From an uncultured Dialister sp. (lineage in GTDB: Bacteria > Bacillota > Negativicutes > Veillonellales > Dialisteraceae), in contig UQRR01000043.1 in NCBI GenBank assembly GCA_900543455.1, forward strand, positions 1-18,177: a stretch of 18,177 nt of DNA, in the 5' to 3' direction. Position 1 is the first letter of the stretch. Each line of letters begins with the position of its first letter. The position numbers and the translations under genes were made by a program. The notes under the pieces are model-generated. The model saw only the letters and a program-made list of their open reading frames with translations, made no database searches and was not told the DNA's origin. Positions 1 through 8,325 of this stretch are shown piece by piece.

Positions 1-331
1 ACTCAGTTCTCACTGTTCCGCCTTTACATGATCGAACATCCGACATTTCACTCCGCTCAGGATGACGAAATGCGCCGTGGAGTTTTGATAGCGCTGCGCG
101 CAGTTGTCATCTCGAGCGTAGCCGAGAGATCTTTCTTGCAGAACGGTTAGTATGCAACTGCGCTATTTCAATCACCTCTTGCTCCTAATCCCTAATCCCT
201 AGCCACTAATCCCCAGTCCCTAGTCCCTAATCCCTAGGCATCAGTCACGGATTCTTTATCTCTTTTCCCACATTTTATCTCTTAAATTTCAAATCCATGC
301 AAAGTATTCATAATGATACATTATTTTTTAT
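1..331. repeat. Intergenic repeat block upstream of the porin
   Basis: No gene is seen here. The block is a mosaic of modules that recur in other intergenic regions of the window. Positions 106-150 match the left half of an inverted-repeat element also found at 9332, 10819 and 11127 (GTCAT.TCGAGCGTAGCCGAG core, then a TGCAGAACG stretch). Positions 50-68 resemble the right end of the same family (GCTCAGGATGACGA). Positions 184-249 are a degenerate tandem repeat of the type CCCTAAT/CCCCAGT/CCCTAGT, similar in style to the heptanucleotide STRR repeats described in cyanobacteria. From about 250 the DNA becomes AT-rich and leads into the porin promoter. Confidence 0.7.
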
Positions 332-360
332 TTGCGAAGCTCTAATGAAAGTGCTATACT
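332..360 (+). promoter_or_regulatory. Sigma-70 type promoter of the SLH porin
   Basis: TTGCGA (332-337), a 17-bp spacer and TATACT (355-360) make a near-consensus sigma-70 promoter. Transcription would begin near 367 and give a 5' leader of roughly 140 nt before the porin ATG at 507. A strong promoter and long leader fit a major outer-membrane protein. Confidence 0.7.
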
Positions 361-460
361 GTATCTAGCCAACTGAGAAGTCCTGTCGGTTGACGGGAGA
401 AAGACAGAAGGAATGCAGAGGAAACACGGTCACTCGCGCAGAACTCCTTCCGGAAAGCTC

Positions 461-497
461 CTCCTTATCAGGACTATCCATATTTCTATATAAGGAG
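461..497 (+). promoter_or_regulatory. Leader hairpin that could mask the porin RBS
   Basis: CTCCTTAT at 461-468 is exactly complementary to ATAAGGAG at 490-497, which contains the Shine-Dalgarno sequence (AAGGAG, 492-497) of the porin. The loop is 21 nt. A second CTCCTT at 444-449 could compete for the same Shine-Dalgarno. Complementarity is seen directly; translational control is inference. Confidence 0.35.
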
Positions 498-506
498 CGA
501 ATCTAA

Positions 507-1829
507 ATGAAAAAGATCCTCGCACTGGCTGCTGTAGCAGCACTCACCGCTGGCGTATCCGCTTACGCTGCAAATCCGTTCTCTGATGTTACCCCGGATG
601 ACTGGGCATTCCAGGCTGTTTCCGACCTGTCCGCTCAGGGCGTCGTAGAAGGCTATCCGGATGGCTCTTTCAAGGGCGAAAGAAACATGACCCGTTACGA
701 ACTGGCTCAGATCATCGCTCGCCTGATGGCTAAAGAAGACCAGCTGAATGCAGAACAGCAGGCTACCCTCGACAAACTCGCTGGCGAATACGCTGACGAA
801 CTCGCAAACCTCGGCGTTCGCGTAGCAAACCTCGAAAAGAAAGTCGGCAACATCTCCTGGTCCGGCGATGCTCGTATGCAGTATCACCATGAACTCGATG
901 GTGCTACAAAGCATGCAGATAACTGGAATGGCCGTATGAGAATCAACGTACAGGGTCAGGTCAATGATGAAGTCACTGTCAACGGCCGTTTTGTAACCAA
1001 CATGTACTTCAAAGATGCAAAAGATGATGATGGAAACACCACCATGGATCGCATCAACGTAAAATGGACTCCGAATGATGCGACCTACGTCACCATCGGC
1101 CGTCAGGGCGTAGCTCTCGACGTGACCGGCACCTTCTGGGATGAAGACGGCATGTATGATGGCGTAACCGCTGGTTGGGATAATGGAAAAATTGGCATCG
1201 ATGCAGGCTATGGCTATGTAGCTACGCCTTGGGATGACGCCAATCTCAATGTAGCTTATGCAAAGAAAGCTGACACTGAAAACTGGTTCGCAAAACTGAC
1301 TGGACATATTGGTGAAACCGCTGACGTTTCTGCATTCTATCAGAGCTATGGCAAAACCTTCAACAAATTCGATACGATTAAAGGCGATGACAAGGCTAAA
1401 GTATGGGGCGTAGGCACCTCTATTAATCTGGGAAGCAGCTTCGTCCTGGATGGTGACTATGTACAGACTCAGCTGAGCGGCACCTATGATGACACTGTTA
1501 AGGTTGATAACCCAGCTCTGTGGACCGCTGGTCTGACCTACGGCGAAGTCGATACCGACAAAGTCGGCTCTTGGTCTCTCGGTGTTCATTATGTAAATGC
1601 TGATCAGGGCTCCACGCTTCTCGGCAACACCGCTCTGGACATGGGCGATCAGCTGAGCTTCGCTAATACAGCGGATTACACAAAGGTTAAGTTCTGGGTC
1701 GCTAAAGCAGGCGTAGCTGTACAGAAGAATGTCGAACTCGACGCTTACTACAACTTCGCAGCGAAGGCATCCGGCAACGTAGAAGATCCGGACGATACCT
1801 GGGGCATCGAACTCAACTACGCATTCTAA
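507..1829 (+). CDS. SLH-domain outer-membrane porin, OmpM/Mep45 type
   Basis: This 440-aa protein has a signal peptide (MKKILALAAVAAL..., predicted cleavage after Ala-Tyr-Ala at residue 21). One SLH domain follows at about residues 24-75 (NPFSDVTPDDWAF, then EGYPDGSF and MTRYELAQIIARL). A short coiled-coil-like stretch lies at about 78-115 and the rest is a predicted beta-barrel ending in the outer-membrane signature of a C-terminal Phe (LNYAF). In Negativicutes such porins form a diffusion channel, and their SLH domain binds modified peptidoglycan and tethers the outer membrane to the wall. The start is set by AAGGAG at 492-497. Codon use is strongly biased, as expected of an abundant protein, and the reverse strand is consequently open over almost the whole gene. 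It is monocistronic, with its own promoter and terminator. The family call is firm; pore specificity is unknown. Confidence 0.93.
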   Translation: MKKILALAAVAALTAGVSAYAANPFSDVTPDDWAFQAVSDLSAQGVVEGYPDGSFKGERNMTRYELAQIIARLMAKEDQLNAEQQATLDKLAGEYADELANLGVRVANLEKKVGNISWSGDARMQYHHELDGATKHADNWNGRMRINVQGQVNDEVTVNGRFVTNMYFKDAKDDDGNTTMDRINVKWTPNDATYVTIGRQGVALDVTGTFWDEDGMYDGVTAGWDNGKIGIDAGYGYVATPWDDANLNVAYAKKADTENWFAKLTGHIGETADVSAFYQSYGKTFNKFDTIKGDDKAKVWGVGTSINLGSSFVLDGDYVQTQLSGTYDDTVKVDNPALWTAGLTYGEVDTDKVGSWSLGVHYVNADQGSTLLGNTALDMGDQLSFANTADYTKVKFWVAKAGVAVQKNVELDAYYNFAAKASGNVEDPDDTWGIELNYAF

Positions 1830-1845
1830 TCTCACCTCTGAGACT

Positions 1846-1876
1846 AAAAAAGAACTCCTTCGGGAGTTCTTTTTTT
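1846..1876. terminator. Bidirectional terminator between porin and ATPase gene
   Basis: AGAACTCC (1851-1858), a TTCG tetraloop and GGAGTTCT (1863-1870) form a perfect 8-bp stem followed by a T-run to 1876. An A-run at 1846-1851 lets it also work for the converging ATPase gene, which stops at 1886. Confidence 0.9.
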
Positions 1877-1885
1877 ATGGGAGAT

Positions 1886-3232
1886 TCACGTGTGCGTCGC
1901 GTCGAGGCTCTTTATATATCGCTTCAGGAGGAAGGCGCAGAAGTATGGGAAGGTATAGATGTTTTCCCGGCACCCGATATTCCCGCGGACGAGCTTGATG
2001 CCGCGATGGATATCGCCGTAGTTCGGGTTCTTGATGAGCTGGCGGAGGGAGGCGGCCGCGCCATTTCCTGCTTTCACTTCCAGCGGGATGAGTTCATGCT
2101 GGCTACGGATGAAGAAATCTTCTTCCAAGCTGGAATTTTCTTTCTTATAGTAGAAAAGGGGAAGCCCTGCTTTGAAGAGTGCTTCGGCGATCATATTCTC
2201 ATAGAGCGCTCCCTTGTATACGCCAAGGTTTTGGTTGGCACGGAGGTCTTCTTGCGCTTCTTCGTCCAGAGAGGCGATGAGCAGGCCGGTGTCTTTGAAA
2301 TAAATCTTGAAGCGGGAGCGATCCCCATTCCCTTTGAGTGGAAGCTCCGGGAAGTTCAGGCAGTAGCAGAGGTTCACCATGCCGGCATCATTCAGCCACT
2401 CGATGGCGTCCATGTAGCGCGAGAGGCGCGCACCACGAGCGACTTTTGTGATTTGGAATTTCTTGTTTTCCTTGGCGAGCTGAGCCGGGATGCTGCGGAA
2501 GATAGAGAGGACCTTCGTCTGCTCCAGACCCGGGAGGTACTTGCGGATGTCTTCCTCATAGTCCAGAAGCAGCTGGCGCTGTTTGGGGAGAATTTGTGAG
2601 AAGTGCCCCTGCTCGATGTAGGTTTTCACGACTTCGGGCATGCCGCCCAGGAGACAGTAGTCCAGAAAGAGCGCTTCGCATTGGTCTATTTCCAGCTGGG
2701 AAAAAGGGGTGAGGCTTTGCATGTGGGAGAGCATGTCTGTGGTGAGACTTTCTCCATAGCCCTTTGCCCAAAGAAATTCCTCAAAGTCCATGGAGGTCAT
2801 CTCAAAGTCTTCCTTGTAGCCGACACTGTTGCTCTCGATCCTGCGGTAGTTCAGTCCCAGCATGGAGCCGCTCAGTATGACATCGTAATTTCCTTTTAGC
2901 TTGAAAAACTTCAGACTGGTGGCGATGTCAGGAAATTCCTGGATTTCATCAAAAACGAGAAGCGTCTCGTGCGGAATCAGCGCTGCCTCTGGTGAGAGGA
3001 TGGAAATATTGCGGAGAATGTTTTCCTCGCTGTAGCCGTCAGATAGGATCTGTTTGAATTTGGGCTCTTCGACGAAATTGATGTAGAGAATATGCGGATA
3101 GTGGGATCTTGCAAAGTGCAGGATGGACTCCGTCTTCCCGACCTGCCGCGGGCCTTTGATGATGAGTGGTTTGCGATCATTTGATGCTTTCCATTCTTCC
3201 AGAAAAGCATCTATTTTTCTTCGTAGATACAT
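1886..3232 (-). CDS. AAA ATPase with DUF4143 / PD-(D/E)XK-like C-terminus
   Basis: This 448-aa protein has Walker A GPRQVGKT (residues 27-34) and a Walker B-type LLVFDE (91-96). The arrangement is typical of the ATP-binding family that carries DUF4143. The C-terminal part contains an acidic EED followed about 18 residues later by LEVKAG, which resembles the D...ExK core of the PD-(D/E)XK nuclease fold known in this family. No signal peptide or membrane segment is seen. The start at 3232 follows GAGGTGA (3237-3243). Family members are common and often multicopy in anaerobe genomes, and their cellular role is poorly defined; links to mobile DNA or toxin-like systems have been proposed but nothing here proves one. 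It stands alone, converging on the porin, and its promoter region holds a tandem 33-bp repeat. The family call is secure; the function is not. Confidence 0.85.
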   Translation of the reverse strand: MYLRRKIDAFLEEWKASNDRKPLIIKGPRQVGKTESILHFARSHYPHILYINFVEEPKFKQILSDGYSEENILRNISILSPEAALIPHETLLVFDEIQEFPDIATSLKFFKLKGNYDVILSGSMLGLNYRRIESNSVGYKEDFEMTSMDFEEFLWAKGYGESLTTDMLSHMQSLTPFSQLEIDQCEALFLDYCLLGGMPEVVKTYIEQGHFSQILPKQRQLLLDYEEDIRKYLPGLEQTKVLSIFRSIPAQLAKENKKFQITKVARGARLSRYMDAIEWLNDAGMVNLCYCLNFPELPLKGNGDRSRFKIYFKDTGLLIASLDEEAQEDLRANQNLGVYKGALYENMIAEALFKAGLPLFYYKKENSSLEEDFFIRSQHELIPLEVKAGNGAAASLRQLIKNPNYGDIHRGIKLVRGNIGCRENIYTFPYFCAFLLKRYIKSLDATHT

Positions 3233-3271
3233 GGTATCACCTCATGCGATAAAATCAGGGAATTTCATCTC

Positions 3272-3300
3272 ATTGTACAATTTTATGGGGTATTTTTCAA
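3272..3300 (-). promoter_or_regulatory. Best promoter of the ATPase gene
   Basis: Read on the minus strand, TTGAAA (3295-3300), 17 bp and TACAAT (3272-3277) form a good sigma-70 promoter about 40 bp before the ATPase start. It lies across the junction of the two gene-proximal units of the 33-bp repeat array, so each repeat is in effect a promoter unit. Confidence 0.55.
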
Positions 3301-3386
3301 TGTGGTTGTACAATTTTATGAGGGTGTTTTCAGGATAGAATGTCAATTTTATGAGCGTATTTTCGGTGCTCGTGTACAATTTCATG
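3272..3386. repeat. Tandem array of 33-bp promoter-like repeats
   Basis: Four copies of a core read on the minus strand as CATAAAATTGTACAA start at exact 33-bp intervals (plus-strand cores 3273-3287, 3306-3320, 3339-3353, 3372-3386). The first two are identical, the third has lost the TGTACA core (CATAAAATTGACATT), and the fourth has G for A at one site. The bases before each core are also conserved (GAAAAnACnC type), leaving about 8 variable bases per unit. Exact helical phasing (close to three turns) suggests protein binding sites, duplicated promoters, or both. Confidence 0.8.
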
Positions 3387-3481
3387 TAAATGTCAGGCAC
3401 GGGCTTGGTACATTCGAGGCTGACTGCGGCATGGAGGCGCCGGGACTTCGATGTTCCTTGCTGTAGTCAGTCCCGTATGAG

Positions 3482-3791
3482 TAATGCTATTAAGTTAAGC
3501 GGCAGAACGTTCTTGGCTCCCCATCGGGGGAGCTGCCCGAAGGGCTTGTGCAAGCAAACTGGATTTTTAGGAGTGAAGCGACGCGAAAATCCAGTGAGAC
3601 GCCATTTCGAACGAAGTGAGATGAGGGGGCTACGTAGCGGTATTGCATGAAAGTGTTGGAATATCGATAGCATCGGACTATTCAACATAGCACGCTATAC
3701 CGCTAGCATGCCCCTATTGCCTTCGGCACTTCCCCCGAAGGGGGAAGCAAGACGTTACGTAGCTAACGATTTCCTTAACTTAATAGCATTG
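3482..3791. mobile_element. 310-bp palindromic MITE-like element, copy 1
   Basis: The ends are inverted repeats (AATGCTATTAAGTTAAG on the left, its complement on the right). Internally the element is a long imperfect palindrome with small GC hairpins (about 3515-3533 and 3728-3748) and no convincing gene. A near-identical 310-bp copy lies at 13477-13786. In this copy a 76-nt arm (3548-3623) sits left of the centre; in the other it sits on the right as the reverse complement. No target-site duplication is evident here (left flank CCCGTATGAG, right flank CTACGCGGCC). The element lies 22 bp beyond the sufU stop codon and may serve as the operon's 3' end. Confidence 0.8.
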
Positions 3792-3813
3792 CTACGCGGC
3801 CGGGGGCTCTCTC

Positions 3814-4260
3814 TTACTTCGTGAGTTCTTTTTCTATTTTTTCGAGCGCCATTTCGAGCGTATGCCAGCCTAAGGTCGCGCACTTGACGCGGACGGGCAT
3901 CTTGGAAATATCCTTCAACGTGATGGCGGCTTCGAGCTCTTCGAGCTCTCTTTCCTCCGTCACTTTGCCGCGGATCATGTCGAGGAAGAGGCGGCAGAGG
4001 CGCAGGGCTTCTTCTACAGTGCGTCCCTGCAGGAGCTCTGCCATCATCGCGGTCGATGCCTGGCTGATGGCACAGCCGCTGCCGGTGTAGGCGAGGTCTT
4101 CGATGACGCCGTCCTTGATCTTGACCTCGATATCGATGTCATCGCCGCAGCTCGGGTTATGTCCGTGCTCATGGACAGTCGGGCATTCGATCTTGCGTTT
4201 GTTGCTCTTATCCTTGTTGTATTCGAGGATGAGGTCTGTATAAAGCTGTTTGAGTTCCAT
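3814..4260 (-). CDS. sufU: SufU, zinc-dependent sulfur acceptor for SufS
   Basis: This 148-aa cytoplasmic protein belongs to the IscU-like fold. Cys38 and Asp40 (PSCGDD), Cys63 (GSGCAIS) and Cys127 (VKCATLGWHTLE) match the zinc ligands and acceptor cysteine known in Bacillus SufU. The roughly 20-residue segment between the second and third cysteine regions (LCRLFLDMIRGK region) is the insertion that separates SufU from scaffold IscU. SufU takes persulfide sulfur from SufS and passes it towards SufBCD. The ATG overlaps the sufS stop by one base (TGATG at 4260), so the two are translationally coupled. It is the last gene of the operon and no T-rich terminator follows; the 310-bp palindrome does. 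Confidence 0.95.
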   Translation of the reverse strand: MELKQLYTDLILEYNKDKSNKRKIECPTVHEHGHNPSCGDDIDIEVKIKDGVIEDLAYTGSGCAISQASTAMMAELLQGRTVEEALRLCRLFLDMIRGKVTEERELEELEAAITLKDISKMPVRVKCATLGWHTLEMALEKIEKELTK

Positions 4261-5492
4261 CAGTCGTCATACCCCATGACTTTCCGGACATCCTTGAGTT
4301 TTTCGAGGAAGTAGTCCACTTCTTCTTCCGTGTTGTAGAAATAGAAGCTGGCACGGCAGGAGGCATTGATGCCAAGGTAGATATGGAGCGGCTGGGCGCA
4401 GTGGTGTCCGGTGCGGATGCAGATGCCTTCCGCAGAGAGGATCTGTGCGACGTCATGCGGATGGACACCTTCGACTTCGAAAGCGACGAGCCCTTCTTTT
4501 TCTTCCGGATCCGTCGGTCCGATGATGTGAATGAAGGGGAGCTTCTTCATGCCTTCCAGACAGCGGGTGACGAGGCGTTTTTCCTGTGCGCGGATCTCGT
4601 CAAAGCCGATGGCCTGTATATAACGGATGGCTGCGACAAGGCTGACAGCGCCTTCGACATACTGTGTGCCGGCTTCGAATTTGGCTGGAAGCTCGGCGTA
4701 GGTGGTTTCCTGCTCATGGACATCTTCGATCATGTCGCCGCCCATCAGGAATGGCTCCATGTCGTTCAAGAGCTCTTCCTTGCCATAGAGGACGCCGATG
4801 CCGCCCATCGAGCACATTTTGTGCCCGGAGAAGGCGAAGAAGTCGCAGTCTAAGTCCTGCACGTCGACGATCTTGTGCGGCGTGGACTGCGCACCGTCTA
4901 AGACGACGATCGCACCATGCGCGTGGGCTCTCTGGATGAGGGGCTTCGGATCGAAGTCGATGCCAAGGACGTTCGATACTTCGGCGAAGGCGAAGAGTTT
5001 CACTCTCGGATCGTCGATCTTTTTCAGCTCTTCTTCCGGGAAATGTCCGGTTTCCTTGTCGACGTAGATGTAGTCCAGTGTCGCGCCGGTCTTCTTGGCG
5101 ACGCGCTGCCAGGTGACAAGGTTTGAGTGGTGTTCTGCGATGGTGATCAGGATATGATCGCCCGCCTTGAGATGCGTCTCGCCGTAGGAGCGAGCTACGA
5201 GGTTCAAGGATTCGCTGGTATTTCTGGTGTAGATGATTTCCTTTTCGCTTCTGGCGTGGATGAAGTCACGGACGACCTCCTTCGAAGTGTCATAGGCTTC
5301 CGAGGCGGAAATCGCAAAGATGTGTGCGCCTCTGTGCGGATTCCCATTTTCATGGGTGGTGTAGTCTAAGACCGCATTGACGACGGGAAGCGGGCGCTGC
5401 GTGGTGGCAGCATTATCAAAATAGACGATCTGATGACCGCCGACTTTGGTCTTCAAAATAGGAAAATCATTTCGAATAAGTTCGCTGTTCAT
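4260..5492 (-). CDS. sufS: SufS cysteine desulfurase
   Basis: The 410-aa product is a class V aminotransferase-fold, PLP-dependent cysteine desulfurase that converts cysteine to alanine and an enzyme persulfide for Fe-S assembly. Visible landmarks are DNAATTQRP (26-34), AEHHSN (119-124), VLDGAQSTPH (197-206), the PLP lysine Lys225 in FSGHKMCSMGG, and the catalytic Cys365 in RTGHHCAQP, equivalent to Cys364 of the E. coli enzyme. The frame remains open upstream to a TTG at 5540, but the ATG at 5492 has GGAGGA just before it and gives the usual family N-terminus (MNSELIRNDFPIL), so it is preferred. It is separated from sufD by about 380 bp of repeat DNA, which is unusual inside a suf operon. Confidence 0.95.
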   Translation of the reverse strand: MNSELIRNDFPILKTKVGGHQIVYFDNAATTQRPLPVVNAVLDYTTHENGNPHRGAHIFAISASEAYDTSKEVVRDFIHARSEKEIIYTRNTSESLNLVARSYGETHLKAGDHILITIAEHHSNLVTWQRVAKKTGATLDYIYVDKETGHFPEEELKKIDDPRVKLFAFAEVSNVLGIDFDPKPLIQRAHAHGAIVVLDGAQSTPHKIVDVQDLDCDFFAFSGHKMCSMGGIGVLYGKEELLNDMEPFLMGGDMIEDVHEQETTYAELPAKFEAGTQYVEGAVSLVAAIRYIQAIGFDEIRAQEKRLVTRCLEGMKKLPFIHIIGPTDPEEKEGLVAFEVEGVHPHDVAQILSAEGICIRTGHHCAQPLHIYLGINASCRASFYFYNTEEEVDYFLEKLKDVRKVMGYDD

Positions 5493-5570
5493 GATTCCTC
5501 CAAATATATGTGTAGCACCTGATTCAAACATTTCATGCAAGTGCCTTAGGGTTCAGGGTTCAGGGTTGTA

Positions 5571-5615
5571 GTGGCAGCTTCGCTGCAAAATATATATTTG
5601 CGGCGAAGCCGCCAC
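5571..5615. repeat. Hairpin with 19-bp stem upstream of sufS
   Basis: GTGGCAGCTTCGCTGCAAA (5571-5589) pairs with TTTGCGGCGAAGCCGCCAC (5597-5615) with two mismatches around an ATATATA loop. Each arm is itself a small palindrome. Relatives of the arm (GGCGGCTTCGCCGC) occur near 10785 and 11089, so this is a dispersed module that has landed in the sufD-sufS gap. Confidence 0.75.
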
Positions 5616-5843
5616 CTTCATTCCTCATTTAAAGCGAGCCCTGAAGTTTGAAAGCAGGGATGAGTAACTAGGGATTAGGAGTCTCAAGTGACTGGTGACT
5701 AGTGACTGGTGACTGGCATGCCAGCTCATAGCATCGCCATTATTTATACTTCGCGGCGCTTCCATATTTTTATGCGCCGCACCACCATTTCGCATTTCTC
5801 ATTTCTAATTTCTCATTCAATCGAAGCTTTCAAACATAATCAA

Positions 5844-5858
5844 GGGGCGAGCCGCCCC
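5844..5858 (-). terminator. GC hairpin after sufD, possible attenuator
   Basis: GGGGCG and CGCCCC (5844-5849, 5853-5858) form a tight hairpin 14 bp beyond the sufD stop. The T-run after it on the minus strand is weak, so it is more likely a partial terminator or mRNA-stabilising element than a full stop. A related sequence, with the shared GGCTAACCCT module, also occurs downstream of the binding-protein gene (about 9707-9750). Confidence 0.35.
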
Positions 5859-5871
5859 AGAGGCTAACCCT

Positions 5872-6900
5872 TTATTCTCTGTCAAGCTTCTCTCTGACAG
5901 CCGTCAGGACTTCTTCTCGGATCGTCTCATCCATACCGTCGATGATGGGACGGATCAGGGCTTCGACCACGATGCGGCGGGCTTCTTTCAGGGTGAAGCC
6001 GCGGCTCATCAGGAAGTAGATGGTATTCTGGTCAAGCTGTCCGGCGCTCGACGCGTGATTTCCCTGAACGTCGTCCTCGGTACAGAGGAGCAGCGGGAGG
6101 GAAATGTTTTTCGTCTTCGGATCGAGCTGGATGGCGAAATCGCCTTCGTCGCCCACGGATCCGGCGCAGCCGCGCTTGAAGTCGAGCGTGCCGCGGAAAA
6201 TCTTCTTCGACTCATCCGCCAGTGCGCCTTTGAGGTCGATCTCTGCCTTCGTCTTTTTCCCCACATGGTCGATGTGATAGAAGAAGTCGAGGTGCTGCCG
6301 GCCGCGGCCGGCATAGATGGCTCTTTCATTCATCTCGGACGCATCACCGGAGAGCTTCCCATAGCTGTGAACGATGATTTTCTCTCCGCCGAGCTCGGCC
6401 GCATAGAAATCGGCGCGGGCACGAGCGGCGAGTACGCTGTGACGCTGGTCATAGATGACGGTCTTGGTGAGGCCGCTTTCCAGGCGCGATACATGGAGCT
6501 TCGCGTCTTCCGCAAGCTCATAGTACGCGGCAAGGACGCAGGTGCCCTCTTCCTCTCCGCCAGAAAGTTTCCATGTGAGAGACAGGGACGCCCCTTTTTC
6601 AAGATGGAAAAGGAACGCAGCCGCCGCATCCGACGCAGTCTTCACGTCGATGGTGAGCTGGGCACTCGCCCCTTCCGGGATGGTGATGGTATAGTGACTG
6701 CCTTTTTCTGCAGCGAGCACGGTTTCCTTCGATGCGCCATCGAAATCTACAGGGAGCGCGCCGCCTTCTCTGACATGGGTCATATCGGAAAAGGTAAAGC
6801 TGCCTGCCCCTTTCGGCGTTTCAAAGGAAAGCGGCGTATCATTCGTATGCAAATACCGATAGGTGAGAAGCGGCAGACGGTTGACTCTGATTTCTTCCAT
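5872..6900 (-). CDS. sufD: SufD, Fe-S scaffold subunit
   Basis: This 342-aa protein has the SufB/SufD beta-helix fold. It partners SufB and SufC in the SufBC2D complex that assembles Fe-S clusters in the cytoplasm. The family motif near the C-terminus is present, with His282 in DDVQGNHASSAGQLD equivalent to the functionally important His360 of E. coli SufD, followed by IYFLMSRG. The frame is open upstream to 6936, but the ATG at 6900 is preceded by AAGGAGGG and lies 10 bp after the sufB stop, so the longer start, which would overlap sufB, is rejected. Confidence 0.93.
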   Translation of the reverse strand: MEEIRVNRLPLLTYRYLHTNDTPLSFETPKGAGSFTFSDMTHVREGGALPVDFDGASKETVLAAEKGSHYTITIPEGASAQLTIDVKTASDAAAAFLFHLEKGASLSLTWKLSGGEEEGTCVLAAYYELAEDAKLHVSRLESGLTKTVIYDQRHSVLAARARADFYAAELGGEKIIVHSYGKLSGDASEMNERAIYAGRGRQHLDFFYHIDHVGKKTKAEIDLKGALADESKKIFRGTLDFKRGCAGSVGDEGDFAIQLDPKTKNISLPLLLCTEDDVQGNHASSAGQLDQNTIYFLMSRGFTLKEARRIVVEALIRPIIDGMDETIREEVLTAVREKLDRE

Positions 6901-6910
6901 GTTGCCCTCC

Positions 6911-8323
<1,413 letters not shown>

Positions 8324-8325
8324 AG

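Larger units (their letters stand above)
5493..5871. repeat. Repeat block inside the suf operon (sufD-sufS gap)
   Basis: No gene is visible. The block contains a TAGGGTTCAGGGTTCAGGG run (5547-5567), a 19-bp stem hairpin (5571-5615), the shared module GTTTGAAAGCAGGGATGAG (about 5646-5664), a degenerate tandem repeat of TAGGGATTAGG and GACTGGTGACTAG units (5668-5716), a GCGGCGC...GCGCCGC hairpin (5753-5780) and a TTTCTCATTTCTAATTTCTC run (about 5795-5814). The same modules appear in other intergenic regions of the window. No strong promoter for sufS was recognised in it. Confidence 0.75.

Noticed and set aside
486..1835. A 449-codon open frame antisense to the porin
   Set aside because: It mirrors the porin almost exactly, lacks an RBS, and its residues show no domain. 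Strong codon bias in the porin explains the open antisense frame.
3272..3386. CRISPR array
   Set aside because: The repeats are degenerate, there are only about four units, the variable segments are about 8 bp, and no cas gene is present. The units look like promoters.
3390..3650. 86-codon plus-strand frame entering the 310-bp element
   Set aside because: It has no RBS, runs across the palindrome's left arm, and is not preserved in the second copy, whose arm lies on the other side.
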